Positions 1-11,489 of a stretch of DNA of 64,000 bases are shown one piece after another. The translations under genes were made by a program, and so were the position numbers. Below the pieces are notes generated by a model. It searched no databases and was not told where the DNA came from. It saw only the letters and a list, made by a program, of their open reading frames with translations. This stretch comes from Bordetella sp. BOR01 (GTDB lineage: Bacteria > Pseudomonadota > Gammaproteobacteria > Burkholderiales > Burkholderiaceae_B), in NCBI RefSeq assembly GCF_019218885.1, contig NZ_JAHUWT010000001.1:496001-560000 (forward strand), read 5' to 3'. Position 1 is the stretch's first letter. Every line of letters begins with the position of its first letter.

Positions 1-1
1 T

Positions 2-256
2 GTCGATCGATTCGACTGGCGCATTCTTGGGTTGATCGTCGGTGCGGTCATTGTGTACGGATTGCTCATGCGTCCGCTGGGCGTGTATCTGTCCACATTC
101 ATCCTGGTGGTGCTCAGCAGTTTCGCCAGCCACGAATTCAGCTGGAAGGTCGCTATTGCCAATGGCGTGTTCCTGGTGGTGTTTTCGTACTTGGCATTCG
201 TCAAGGGGCTGGGGCTGATTTTCCCGCTGTGGCCGTCGTTTCTGGGCATGAACTAA
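2..256 (+). CDS. tctB: TctB-family small membrane subunit (C-terminal part, cut by window edge)
   Basis: Only the last 84 codons are in the window; the frame is open to the left edge, so the start lies upstream. The visible part is strongly hydrophobic with about three membrane segments, as in the four-helix TctB/DUF1468 subunit of tripartite tricarboxylate transporters (TTT). TctB forms the membrane complex with the large TctA subunit, whose gene starts 13 bases downstream, and the pair takes substrate from a TctC/Bug periplasmic protein. The call rests mainly on this tctB-tctA order plus hydrophobicity. The cognate binding protein gene is not visible and is probably just outside the window. 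Confidence 0.85.
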   Translation, partial: VDRFDWRILGLIVGAVIVYGLLMRPLGVYLSTFILVVLSSFASHEFSWKVAIANGVFLVVFSYLAFVKGLGLIFPLWPSFLGMN

Positions 257-269
257 GGAGCCATCGGTC

Positions 270-1775
270 ATGGAATTGTTCGATCACTTGTTGCTGGGTT
301 TCTCGGTGGCCTTCACGCCCGAGAATCTTGCCTACGCCTTCCTGGGCGCGTTGCTGGGAACCCTGATTGGTGTGCTGCCGGGTATCGGCCCCGTGCCCAC
401 CATCGCGATGCTGCTGCCGATTACCTACGTGCTGCCGCCCACGGCGGGCCTGATCATGCTGGCGGGTATCTATTACGGGGCGCAGTACGGCGGTTCCACC
501 ACCGCCATCCTGGTGGCGCTGCCGGGCGAGACGTCCGCGGTGGTGACGGTGCTGGACGGCCACCAGATGGCGCGCAACGGCCGGGCCGGCGCCGCGCTGG
601 CCATTGCCGCGCTGGGTTCGTTCTTCGCCGGTTGCGTGGCCACGCTGCTGCTGGCGGCATTCGCCCCCCCGCTGGCCGAAGTCGCCTTCAAGTTCGGCCC
701 CGCCGAATACTTCTCGCTGATGACCCTGGGCCTGGTAGGCGCCGTGGTGCTGGCGTCCGGCTCGCTGATCAAGGCTATCGCCATGATCATCCTGGGCCTG
801 CTGCTGGGCATGGTGGGTACCGACGTCAACTCGGGCGTGGCCCGCTTCGACTTCGGCATTCCCGAACTGCAAGACGGCATCGACTTCGCCATCGTGGCCA
901 TGGGCGTGTTCGGCTTCGCCGAAATCATGACCAACCTGGAACAGCGGGAAAACCGCGTCGAGATCACCGATAAGGTGGGCACGCTGTATCCCAACCGCGA
1001 AGAGTTCAAGCAATCGTATCCGGCCGTGCTGCGCGGCACCGCCCTGGGGTCTTTCCTGGGCATCCTGCCCGGCGGCGGCGCGGTGTTGTCCTCGTTCGCG
1101 TCGTACACGCTGGAAAAGAAGCTCTCGAAGAACCCCGAACGCTTCGGCAAGGGTCATCCCGCCGGGGTCGCCGGCCCCGAGTCGGCCAACAACGCGGCTG
1201 CGCAGACTTCGTTCATTCCTTTGCTGACATTGGGCATTCCGGGCAACGCCGTGATGGCGCTGATGGTCGGCGCGATGACCATCCACAACATCCAGCCCGG
1301 CCCGCAGGTCATGTCCAGCCACCCGGAACTGTTCTGGGGCCTGATCGCCTCGATGTGGATCGGCAACCTGATGCTGGTGGTGCTGAACCTGCCCTTGATC
1401 GGCATCTGGATCAAGCTGCTGAAAGTGCCTTACCGCATCCTGTTCCCGGCCATCCTGGTGTTCTGCACGATCGGCGTGTATTCGCTGAACTACAACACCT
1501 TCGACATCTTCATTACCGCCATCTTCGGCGTCGTGGGATACGTGTGGTCGAAGCTGAAGTGCGAAGGCGCGCCGCTGCTGCTGGGCCTGGTGCTGGGCCC
1601 CATGATGGAAGAAAACTTCCGCCGTGCCCTGCTGCTGTCGCGCGGTGACTTCCTGACCTTCGTCGACCGGCCCCTGTCGGCCTCGCTGCTGGCTGCCGCC
1701 GTCTTGCTGGTGGTGGTCGTGGCCTTGCCGTCGATCCGCAAGAAGCGCGAAGAGACCTTCGTCGAAGAGGACTAG
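270..1775 (+). CDS. tctA: TctA-family large membrane subunit of a tripartite tricarboxylate transporter
   Basis: The 501-residue length is normal for TctA. The protein is hydrophobic throughout, with the family's glycine-proline signature near the N-terminus (GVLPGIGPVPTIAML, about residues 34-48), a second block LPGGGAVLSSF in the middle and ESANNAAAQTSFIPLLTLGIPG after it; these paired motifs mark the two inverted halves of TctA. It is the ion-driven permease that imports carboxylates delivered by a periplasmic TctC/Bug protein. Its start has a good upstream AAGGAG and follows tctB by 13 bases, so the two are one operon, ended by a strong hairpin terminator at 1797-1828. The substrate cannot be read from the sequence. 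Confidence 0.95.
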   Translation: MELFDHLLLGFSVAFTPENLAYAFLGALLGTLIGVLPGIGPVPTIAMLLPITYVLPPTAGLIMLAGIYYGAQYGGSTTAILVALPGETSAVVTVLDGHQMARNGRAGAALAIAALGSFFAGCVATLLLAAFAPPLAEVAFKFGPAEYFSLMTLGLVGAVVLASGSLIKAIAMIILGLLLGMVGTDVNSGVARFDFGIPELQDGIDFAIVAMGVFGFAEIMTNLEQRENRVEITDKVGTLYPNREEFKQSYPAVLRGTALGSFLGILPGGGAVLSSFASYTLEKKLSKNPERFGKGHPAGVAGPESANNAAAQTSFIPLLTLGIPGNAVMALMVGAMTIHNIQPGPQVMSSHPELFWGLIASMWIGNLMLVVLNLPLIGIWIKLLKVPYRILFPAILVFCTIGVYSLNYNTFDIFITAIFGVVGYVWSKLKCEGAPLLLGLVLGPMMEENFRRALLLSRGDFLTFVDRPLSASLLAAAVLLVVVVALPSIRKKREETFVEED

Positions 1776-1796
1776 AGCGGTTTGTATGTTCCATGC

Positions 1797-1828
1797 AACG
1801 CTGCCACGCTTGTGGCAGCGTTTTTTTT
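1797..1828 (+). terminator. Rho-independent terminator of tctBA
   Basis: A perfect 11-bp stem (AACGCTGCCAC / GTGGCAGCGTT) with a 4-base loop is followed by a run of eight T. It lies 22 bases after the tctA stop codon. Confidence 0.93.
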
Positions 1829-1844
1829 ATCGCCGAGACGGCAA

Positions 1845-1872
1845 GAAAAAAGCCCCTGAAAAAATCAGGGGC
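1845..1872 (-). terminator. Terminator of the minus-strand tRNA-Ser
   Basis: On the minus strand this is an 8-bp stem GCCCCTGA / TCAGGGGC with a 5-base loop followed by TTTTTTC. It lies just past the 3' end of tRNA-Ser and faces the tctA terminator, so the two convergent units are insulated from each other. Confidence 0.85.
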
Positions 1873-1883
1873 CTGGAAATCAT

Positions 1884-1974
<91 letters not shown>

Positions 1975-2270
1975 GGTGTCCGCTTTCCTTGCCGGATGAG
2001 GCACCCGGCGGGGACGTTGCCTGCAGCGCTGGGCGCCGTGGTCGTTTGGCAGACGTCCGGACCTTCGCTTGAAAAAAGCGAAGACCGAGACTATATCAGA
2101 AAAAATCCGGGTGCGTATGCGCCTTGGCGCCAGGAACAGGCCGCCCGCTATCCCGGCAGCCATGCCCCCGCCGGGGGTGGGGCCTAGCCCGATTGTGCCG
2201 GGCGCGGCGGCTACACTTGAGCCCGATCTGCCCACCCGGGCGCGGCCCCATTCCAGACAGGAGAACTTGC
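1975..2270. other. Intergenic region between tRNA-Ser and bdhA, with a small hairpin
   Basis: No convincing gene was found. A perfect 8-bp inverted repeat (CTTCGCTT gaaaa AAGCGAAG) lies at 2063-2083, without a T tract on either side, so it is not an obvious terminator. The stretch must carry the promoters for the divergent tRNA-Ser and bdhA, but no clear -35/-10 pair stands out. Confidence 0.4.
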
Positions 2271-3053
2271 ATGCTCAAAGGAAAAGTTGCAGTCGTCACC
2301 GGTTCCACCAGCGGCATCGGCCTGGGCATTGCCACCGCCTTTGCGCAGCAGGGCGCCGATATCGTGCTGAACGGATTCGGCGACGCGGGCCAGATCGAGA
2401 AACTGCGTGCCGAGCTGGCCAGCCAGCATGGGGTGAAAGTGTTGTACGACGGCGCCGACCTGTCGCGCGGCGAGGCCGTACGCCAACTGGTGGCCAACGC
2501 CGTGCAGTCGCTGGGGCGCATCGATATCCTGGTGAACAATGCCGGCATCCAGCACACCGCCCTGATCGAGGATTTCCCGGTCGAGAAGTGGGACGCCATC
2601 CTGGCGCTGAACCTGTCGGCTGTCTTCCACGGCAGCGCCGCCGCGCTGCCCCACATGAAAAAGCAGGGCTGGGGGCGCATCATCAATATCGCTTCGGCCC
2701 ACGGGCTGGTGGGGTCGGCCAGCAAATCGGCCTATGTGGCCGCCAAGCACGGCGTGGTGGGTCTGACCAAGGTCACTGCGCTGGAAACCGCTGGCACCGG
2801 TGTCACCGCCAATGCCATCTGCCCGGGCTGGGTACGCACCGCGCTGGTCGAAAAGCAGATTACCGCCCTGGCCGAAGCGCAGCACGTGGACCAGGACGCC
2901 GCCGCCCGCGACCTGCTCGGCGAAAAGCAGCCGTCGCTGCAGTTCGTCACACCCGAGCAACTGGGCGGCACGGCGGTCTACCTGGCGTCGGACGCCGCCG
3001 CCCAGGTCACCGGCACCACCATCTCGGTCGATGGCGGCTGGACGGCCCGCTGA
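2271..3053 (+). CDS. bdhA: D-3-hydroxybutyrate dehydrogenase (short-chain dehydrogenase)
   Basis: This NAD-dependent enzyme interconverts 3-hydroxybutyrate and acetoacetate in polyhydroxybutyrate and ketone-body use. The start at 2271 is chosen because it follows CAGGAGA, gives the family's usual 260 residues and begins with MLKGKVAVVTGSTSGIG; the frame is open upstream but that part lacks family features. The Rossmann motif TGSTSGIG is at residues 10-17, NNAG at 89-92, and the catalytic set is Asn114, Ser142, Tyr155 and Lys159 in YVAAK. The C-terminal insert with QPSLQFVTPEQLG is typical of beta-proteobacterial BdhA. yaaA starts 39 bases downstream on the same strand. Confidence 0.94.
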   Translation: MLKGKVAVVTGSTSGIGLGIATAFAQQGADIVLNGFGDAGQIEKLRAELASQHGVKVLYDGADLSRGEAVRQLVANAVQSLGRIDILVNNAGIQHTALIEDFPVEKWDAILALNLSAVFHGSAAALPHMKKQGWGRIINIASAHGLVGSASKSAYVAAKHGVVGLTKVTALETAGTGVTANAICPGWVRTALVEKQITALAEAQHVDQDAAARDLLGEKQPSLQFVTPEQLGGTAVYLASDAAAQVTGTTISVDGGWTAR

Positions 3054-3092
3054 CCCACCTTTACGCACAAGCACACTAAGGAACCCTGGAAC

Positions 3093-3863
3093 ATGTTGTT
3101 CTTGCTTTCCCCCGCCAAGAAACTGGACTACGACACCCCGGTCCATATCGAGCACCATACCCAGCCGCTGTTCGTGGACAAGTCGGCCGCGCTCATCAAG
3201 GTGCTGAAGGCCTTGTCGGCCTCGGAAGTGGCCGAGCTGATGAGCCTGAGCCCGGCCCTGGCCGAGCTGAACGTCGCGCGCTATGGCGCCTGGACGCGCA
3301 AGTTCACGCAACACAATGCGCGCCAGGCCGTGCTGGCTTTCAATGGCGACGTGTATGAAGGCTTGCAGGCCGGTACGCTGTCGGCTGCCCGCCTCGATTG
3401 GGCGCAAGAGCATGTGGCCATTCTCAGCGGTCTGTACGGCGTGCTGCGCCCGCTCGACCTGATGCAACCGTACCGCCTGGAAATGGGCACGCGCCTGGCC
3501 ACGTCCAAGGGCAAGAACCTGTACGAATACTGGGGCAGCACGATAGCCGATTACCTGAACGAACGGCTGGCGGGCCAGAAGGCACCCATTGTGGTGAACC
3601 TGGCGTCGGAAGAATATTTCAAGTCGGTAGACTTGAAAGTACTGAAGGCACGCGTGGTGCAATGCGTGTTCCAGGACTGGAAGAACGGCGCCTGGAAGGT
3701 CATCAGCTTCCATGCCAAGCGCGCGCGCGGGTTGATGGCGCGCTACGCCATCGAGCACAAGGTCGCCAAGCCCGAAAGCCTGCAGAAGTTCGATAGCGAA
3801 GGCTACGCCTACGACGCATCGGCCTCCAGCGCCGACAAGCTGGTATTCCGGCGCAAGGTATAA
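3093..3863 (+). CDS. yaaA: YaaA/DUF328 peroxide-stress protein
   Basis: This 256-residue cytoplasmic protein begins with the family signature MLFLLSPAKKLDYDTP and carries the conserved blocks FNGDVYEGL, LSGLYGVLRPLDLMQPYRLEMGT and NLASEEYFKSV. In E. coli, YaaA limits intracellular free iron and DNA damage under hydrogen peroxide stress, and the fold binds DNA. An AAGGAA lies upstream of the start. It sits between bdhA and an MFS transporter gene with short gaps, so co-transcription is likely, although no functional link is evident. Confidence 0.95.
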   Translation: MLFLLSPAKKLDYDTPVHIEHHTQPLFVDKSAALIKVLKALSASEVAELMSLSPALAELNVARYGAWTRKFTQHNARQAVLAFNGDVYEGLQAGTLSAARLDWAQEHVAILSGLYGVLRPLDLMQPYRLEMGTRLATSKGKNLYEYWGSTIADYLNERLAGQKAPIVVNLASEEYFKSVDLKVLKARVVQCVFQDWKNGAWKVISFHAKRARGLMARYAIEHKVAKPESLQKFDSEGYAYDASASSADKLVFRRKV

Positions 3864-3874
3864 AACGATCACCC

Positions 3875-5095
3875 ATGTCCGCCGGGCTGCGCGTTTTCCT
3901 GTTTTTCTCGCTGGGCTACCTGGTCTCGTACTTGTTCCGCGGCGTCAACATCGGCTTCGGGCCGTACCTGACGCAAGAGCTGAACCTGTCGGCCGCCGAC
4001 CTGGGCACGCTGACCAGCCTGTACTTCCTGGGATTTGCGCTCATGCAGATCCCCGCCGGGCTGTTCCTGGACACCTGGGGGCCCCGGCGCGTCAATGCGC
4101 TGATGCTGCTGGTGGCCGCGGCGGGCACCCTGGTGTATGGCTTGTCGGATTCGCTGGCCGGCCTGATGGTGGGCCGCCTGCTGATCGGGGCGGGCGTATG
4201 CGTGTGCCTGGGCGCCGCTTTCCAGGCCTTGGCGCAAACATTTCCGCTGGCACGCCTGCCCATGGTCAATGGCCTGGTCATGGCGGTGGGCGGCATGGGG
4301 GGCGTGCTGGTCGGCTCGCCGCTATCGTGGTTGCTGGGACGCAGTTCGTGGCAGGCCATCAGCATCGGGCTGGCATTCTTCACGCTGGCTGTCTCGGTGC
4401 TGATCTGGTTCGGCGCGCCGCGCGAAGGGGCGCGCCATCGCCGTGCGCCCGGCCTGGCCGAGCAATGGCGCGGCACCTGCGCCTTGCTGCGCGATGCCCG
4501 CTATTGGCGGCTAGTGTCGCTGCCGGTGATGACGGGCGGGGCGTTCTATGGCGTGCAGTCGCTTTGGGTACGCCCCTACCTGATCGATGTCAACGGCCTG
4601 GATGCCATACACGCCGCGGGCCTGGTGTCGCTGATGGGTTTCGCCATGATGGGCGGCAATGTGGGGCTGGGCGTCATGGCTCGCCGCATGGAACGCCTGG
4701 GGCTGGGCCTGTATGGATTCGGCGGTGTCTGCATGGTGTTGTTCCTGCTGACGCAGGCACTCATCATGGCGCGCGCACCGATCCCGCCCGCCGTGCTGTG
4801 GGCCTGCTATGGCGCATTCGGATCGGCCAATATCCTGGTCTACGCGCTGCTGGCTGGCGAGTTCCCGCCGGAACTGCTGGGCAGGGTCGCCTCGACCACC
4901 AATCTGCTGATGTTCCTGACCATCTTCCTGTGCCAGGTGGGCATAGGCTGGATCGTCGACCTGTGGCCACGCCAGGACGGGGTGTATCCGCCCGTCGCGC
5001 ACTTGGCCGCATGGGGCGTGGTGCTGGCCCTGCAGGTGGGAGCGGCGGCCTGGTATTTCTGGCCGAAGCGTCAGCGTGCAAGGGTGTCCCACTAG
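3875..5095 (+). CDS. Major facilitator superfamily transporter
   Basis: The 406-residue protein is hydrophobic with about 12 predicted membrane helices in two halves. The first loop region LGFALMQIPAGLFLDTWGPRRVN (about residues 48-70) is the MFS motif A area, with the D-x-x-G-x-R-R pattern. It starts 11 bases after yaaA and probably shares its transcript. The family moves small solutes with protons, but nothing in the sequence or neighbourhood fixes substrate or direction. A string of short inverted repeats (about 5112-5155) follows the stop codon. Confidence 0.88.
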   Translation: MSAGLRVFLFFSLGYLVSYLFRGVNIGFGPYLTQELNLSAADLGTLTSLYFLGFALMQIPAGLFLDTWGPRRVNALMLLVAAAGTLVYGLSDSLAGLMVGRLLIGAGVCVCLGAAFQALAQTFPLARLPMVNGLVMAVGGMGGVLVGSPLSWLLGRSSWQAISIGLAFFTLAVSVLIWFGAPREGARHRRAPGLAEQWRGTCALLRDARYWRLVSLPVMTGGAFYGVQSLWVRPYLIDVNGLDAIHAAGLVSLMGFAMMGGNVGLGVMARRMERLGLGLYGFGGVCMVLFLLTQALIMARAPIPPAVLWACYGAFGSANILVYALLAGEFPPELLGRVASTTNLLMFLTIFLCQVGIGWIVDLWPRQDGVYPPVAHLAAWGVVLALQVGAAAWYFWPKRQRARVSH

Positions 5096-5111
5096 TTGCT
5101 TAAGCGAGTGC

Positions 5112-5155
5112 CATGGGTGTCGGGCACCTTGTGTGTCTGACACCTGACACCGCGC
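5112..5155. repeat. Nested short palindromes between the convergent MFS and FUSC genes
   Basis: The sequence contains GGTGTCGGGCACC and then GTGTCTGACACC closely followed by another GACACC; the pieces can pair with each other in several ways. There is no T tract, so a classical terminator is not clear. It sits between two convergent stop codons, a common place for extragenic palindromes. Confidence 0.4.
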
Positions 5156-5173
5156 CTTTGCGTGAACCCGGCA

Positions 5174-7393
5174 TCAAGCCGCCACCGCCGTTGGCCGGCT
5201 TTGCGGCGGGTCTGCCACGGCCGCCATTTCCTGCCGTATCTGGGTGGACGCCCGCAACATCTGCTTCAGCGGGTAGGCCAGGGCGGCCAGTTCGCCTTCG
5301 GTGTCGAACTGGTTCGGCAGGTCGGCCGGCGCCGGGCGGCTGTCGTCCAGCAGGTCCACGATACCGGCCAGGGCCTGCCGCATGGGCTCGGGCGACTGCT
5401 TCAGGCCCGCCAATATCGGCACCGCGGCCGTGATCTGCGAGGCCATGATGTGGTTCTGGATCAGCAGGTTGTTGAATTCCGGCACATTCATTTGATGTGA
5501 GCGCGGTTCGCTCATCATGCGGTAGAACGCCTCGGCGAAATTGCTGAAGGCAATGTGCACGTTCTTGCGTGCCAGGCGCCAGGCGATATCGGCTTCTTCC
5601 ACCGACGGGGTGTCTTCAGGCGGCGTGCCGCCCGACGCATGGGCCTGCATGGCGCGGGCGTACTGCAGGCCGGTGCGCAAGTATTCGCGATTGGCATTGG
5701 TGGCGGCGCGCGCCAGCGGTTTCATGTAGCGCGCTTCCCACCACGGCAGCACGTAGCTGCAGATCAGCGCAATCGCGCAGCCCAGTGCCGTGTCCATTGC
5801 GCGTTCGCCGATCACTGCCATCGATACCGTGCCCGGGGCCACGAAATGGAACACCATCACCACGAACAGCGTGTTGAAGATGGCGCTGGCCATGTAATTG
5901 AGCTGCACCAGGCTGTTGCCCATGATGCAGGCCACCAGCAGCACGGCGAAAAGCGCTTCGGGGCGCGTGGTGACGCGAAACAGCGCCAGCGCCAGCAGGC
6001 AGCCGATCAGCGTGCCCATCAGGCGCCAGCCGTTGCGCTGGCGCGTCAAGGCGAAGCCGGGTTTCATGATGATGATGATCGTCAGCAACACCCAGTAGCT
6101 GTGTGCCGACGACATCTGCGGGGTCACCCATTGGGCGATCAGGCCCATGGCGATGGCCGCTGCCAGGGTCACGCGCAGGGCATAGCGGAAGTACGGGGAA
6201 TCCAGCCGCAGGTTGCTGGTCAGCATGCCCAGGCGCAATTCCTGGCGCGACATGAACTGGGTCAGCGATTTGTCGATGCGCAGCACGCTGGTGGGCTCGG
6301 CATCGGCGCGGGCCGCCGTATGGTCGGCCAGCTTGCCGACGATGCGCGCGGCATTGCGCAGGCGCCGCAGCACCTGCACGATCAGCGCCAGCATCTCGGG
6401 CTCTTGCTCACCCATGCCTTGCTGCTTGAACTGCTCGATCTCATACTCGATGGCACGCAGTTCCGCCTTGGTACTGCTGCGGTATTGCACCGGCCGCCCG
6501 CGCGACACATCCAGCGCGATGCGGTTGACTTCCAGCGACATCTTGGCCAGCGCATCGCGCATGAACATCAGGCAGTCGTGGCCGGCCAGCGCCCGTCGCA
6601 ACGAGGCATAGTCGGTATGCGTGGCCACCAGGGTATCCAGCAACTGCAGCATGTCGACGAACATGTTCCACAGCATCACGCGCTCGCGGTCCAGGTAGCC
6701 GTGTCCGCGGGGCAGGGTGCGCAGCACGATGTCGCGCGCGGCCTGGTGCTTTTCGGTCATGATGGACTGCGACTGGATCAACACCCGGTACGAGTCGTCC
6801 AGGTCGGCGGTCTCGTCGTAAAAGCGGCTGCGCGCCGCCATGTAGTCGGCCGTGGCGAACAAAGCCACCGACATGGCCTGGCGCTCTTCGCGCAGCCAGA
6901 AGATGCGGCTGAACGCCAGGCTGAAGGCCAGGTAGAACAGCGCCCCGCCCAGCGTGGCCGCCGAATGCGCCAGCACCTCGTTGGGCGCCAGTGGCGAGTG
7001 CATGGTCAGCGTCATGATCAGCAGCCCGGCGAAGCCGATCAGCCCGCCGCGCTTGCCGAATACCGAGAACATCGAGAACACGAAGCACTGGCCGATCACG
7101 GCCAGCCACAGCAGCAGCGGGTAGGTGGACGCGGCACCGGTGATGGTGACCGCGGCGGTGGCCAGAAACGCCCCACCCAGCATTTCGTTGGTGCGGTGCC
7201 GCTGCGGGCCGCCGGGCTGGTCGATGATGGCCAGGCATTGCGCACCGAAGGTGGCCACCAGCCCGAAGCTGTACTGTCCGAACAGGCCGCCCAGCACCAT
7301 CACGGGCAGCAGCATGCCCACCCCCTGCCGCACCCCGCCGAAGAAGTAATGGCTGTAAAGGAAGCGCGGAATGCTGGCGATGCGTAGATCCAT
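5174..7393 (-). CDS. FUSC-family inner-membrane protein (YccS/YhfK-like)
   Basis: The frame is open up to 7642, but the start at 7393 (MDLRIASIPRFLYSHYFFGG) is preferred: the family begins close to its first membrane helices, and the upstream part is arginine-rich with no family features and overlaps a palindrome. That gives 739 residues. Two hydrophobic blocks of several helices each (about residues 20-190 and 415-560) flank a long soluble middle part and precede a soluble C-terminus, the layout of YccS/YhfK and aromatic-acid exporter proteins (FUSC domain). The likely role is efflux of organic acids or other toxic compounds, but no substrate is fixed. It is transcribed alone, convergent with the MFS gene and divergent from ilvIHC. 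Confidence 0.85.
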   Translation of the reverse strand: MDLRIASIPRFLYSHYFFGGVRQGVGMLLPVMVLGGLFGQYSFGLVATFGAQCLAIIDQPGGPQRHRTNEMLGGAFLATAAVTITGAASTYPLLLWLAVIGQCFVFSMFSVFGKRGGLIGFAGLLIMTLTMHSPLAPNEVLAHSAATLGGALFYLAFSLAFSRIFWLREERQAMSVALFATADYMAARSRFYDETADLDDSYRVLIQSQSIMTEKHQAARDIVLRTLPRGHGYLDRERVMLWNMFVDMLQLLDTLVATHTDYASLRRALAGHDCLMFMRDALAKMSLEVNRIALDVSRGRPVQYRSSTKAELRAIEYEIEQFKQQGMGEQEPEMLALIVQVLRRLRNAARIVGKLADHTAARADAEPTSVLRIDKSLTQFMSRQELRLGMLTSNLRLDSPYFRYALRVTLAAAIAMGLIAQWVTPQMSSAHSYWVLLTIIIIMKPGFALTRQRNGWRLMGTLIGCLLALALFRVTTRPEALFAVLLVACIMGNSLVQLNYMASAIFNTLFVVMVFHFVAPGTVSMAVIGERAMDTALGCAIALICSYVLPWWEARYMKPLARAATNANREYLRTGLQYARAMQAHASGGTPPEDTPSVEEADIAWRLARKNVHIAFSNFAEAFYRMMSEPRSHQMNVPEFNNLLIQNHIMASQITAAVPILAGLKQSPEPMRQALAGIVDLLDDSRPAPADLPNQFDTEGELAALAYPLKQMLRASTQIRQEMAAVADPPQSRPTAVAA

Positions 7394-7461
7394 GAACGGG
7401 CCGCTTTTCAGGTGCGATCGTCCAAGTATAGAAAGATGTGGGGGTTTTGCGTGCTTGGGTC

Positions 7462-7488
7462 GCCCCGGTGTGCCCGGCACACCGGGGC
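7462..7488. repeat. Perfect 13-bp inverted repeat with 1-base centre
   Basis: GCCCCGGTGTGCC and its exact complement GGCACACCGGGGC are separated by one C. It lies 69 bases upstream of the FUSC start, outside the preferred coding region. There is no T tract beyond it on the plus strand, so an operator or extragenic palindrome fits better than a terminator. Confidence 0.7.
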
Positions 7489-7543
7489 TGGCAAGGTCCG
7501 CAATCGACGATCCTCCTCTGGCCCGAGTTTGCACAGATGCAGG

Positions 7544-7596
7544 CTCGCGTCGCCCGACGCACGTGCGCCGCCCCCGCCTGCCCCGGGCGACGCGAG
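7544..7596. repeat. 13-bp-arm inverted repeat, possible structured leader
   Basis: CTCGCGTCGCCCG (7544-7556) pairs exactly with CGGGCGACGCGAG (7584-7596) across a 27-base GC-rich loop. A further outer pair GGCCCG (about 7520) / CGGGCC (about 7598) could extend the fold. There is no T tract. Whether it is transcribed is not known. Confidence 0.6.
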
Positions 7597-8030
7597 ACGG
7601 GCCTGAAACACAAACGACCCATCCCCGCCAACCCCCCCGCATGGGCGCCCGCCGCCCGCCCGATTTGCTCCTGATCCCGCAACGCGGTAAATTTGCTGCC
7701 TTGTGCCGGTCTGCCTATCCGATACCGGCGCTCAGGCAAGCGAGCCGTCCGGGCTACATTCCGGGCGCTGCACGCCAGCATTACCTGCCGTTTGGCCGCG
7801 CCAAAAGCGTGTGTTGCCAAGGCTTCCATTTCGACCTCCAGCGTCCCCCAGGGGCGTTTGCGCTGCGTTCCCGACGAACGTGTGCCGGGTCGGCAGGGTG
7901 TCCGGGTGGCGAGGCTCCGTGAGTCTCAAAGCGCCAGATCATGCTGTCGGTTCCGGTCCGGGTTCAGTTGCCGTCGTATCCGGGCGGGCAACGGTCAGGA
8001 AAACAGGGCCGGTACTGAAAGGAATACAAC

Positions 8031-9746
<1,716 letters not shown>

Positions 9747-9756
9747 GGAAGCGACC

Positions 9757-10248
9757 ATGAAACATGTGATTTCCGTGCTCATGGAAAACGAACCCGGTGC
9801 GCTGTCGCGCGTCGTGGGGCTGTTCTCGGCACGCGGCTACAACATCGAAACCCTGACCGTGGCGCCCACCGAAGACGCCACCTTGTCCCGCCTTACCGTC
9901 GTCACGGTGGGGTCGGACGAGGTCATCGAGCAGATCACCAAGCACTTGAACCGCCTGGTGGATGTGGTCAAGGTGGTCGACCTGACCGAAGGGGCGCACA
10001 TCGAGCGCGAGCTCATGCTGATCAAGGTGCGCGCCGTCGGCAAGGAACGCGAAGAGATGAAGCGCATGGCCGATATCTTCCGCGGCCGCATCATCGACGT
10101 CACCGACAAGTCCTACACCATCGAACTGACCGGCGTGCAGGAAAAGGTACAGGCGTTCATCGACGCGCTGGACCGCAGCGCCATCCTGGAAACCGTGCGC
10201 ACCGGCGTGTCCGGCATCGGGCGCGGCGAACGGATCCTGAAAATCTGA
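9757..10248 (+). CDS. ilvH: Acetolactate synthase small (regulatory) subunit
   Basis: The 163-residue length is standard. It opens with MKHVISVLMENEPGALSRVVGLFSARGYNIETL, an ACT domain that binds valine and gives feedback control of the large subunit. A second ACT-like C-terminal part includes VRAVGKEREEMKRMADIFRGRI. The gene starts 10 bases after ilvI with AAGGAAG upstream and is followed by ilvC. Confidence 0.97.
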   Translation: MKHVISVLMENEPGALSRVVGLFSARGYNIETLTVAPTEDATLSRLTVVTVGSDEVIEQITKHLNRLVDVVKVVDLTEGAHIERELMLIKVRAVGKEREEMKRMADIFRGRIIDVTDKSYTIELTGVQEKVQAFIDALDRSAILETVRTGVSGIGRGERILKI

Positions 10249-10279
10249 TGGCCCCCCGGGCCTTATCCATCCATCCTAG

Positions 10280-11332
<1,053 letters not shown>

Positions 11333-11343
11333 TCGTCCCGGTG

Positions 11344-11415
11344 CAAGCGCCGTGCCCAAAGCGGGGTACGGCGCTTGCGGCGTGTCAAGGCATCCCTGGC
11401 GGGATGCTTTTTTTT
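11344..11415 (+). terminator. Double hairpin ending ilvIHC
   Basis: The first stem, CAAGCGCCGT / ACGGCGCTTG, is at 11344-11377. The second, GCATCCC / GGGATGC with a 4-base loop at 11390-11407, is followed by eight T and is the rho-independent terminator. Confidence 0.9.
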
Positions 11416-11489
11416 ATGATTGCAGACGGGGGCGCAGGCCGCCCTGGATGGGTTAACCTTTCAGGTATACGCCGCCATTTTCCGTAACT

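Larger units (their letters stand above)
7394..8030. other. Long intergenic region between the FUSC gene and ilvIHC
   Basis: This 637-base stretch holds no convincing protein gene, although several frames are open because of the high GC. It contains two strong inverted repeats (7462-7488 and 7544-7596) and, just before ilvI, a short frame at 7941-8018 whose first ten codons include Leu2, Val4, Val6, Val8 and Leu10. That frame could be an ilv leader peptide, but no terminator/antiterminator pair with a T tract is visible after it. The promoters of both flanking units must lie here. Confidence 0.5.

Noticed and set aside
5555-7387. 610-codon plus-strand frame inside the FUSC gene
   Set aside because: Composition is repetitive His/Gln/Arg/Gly, typical of the antisense of a GC-rich gene; the minus-strand protein has clear membrane domains.
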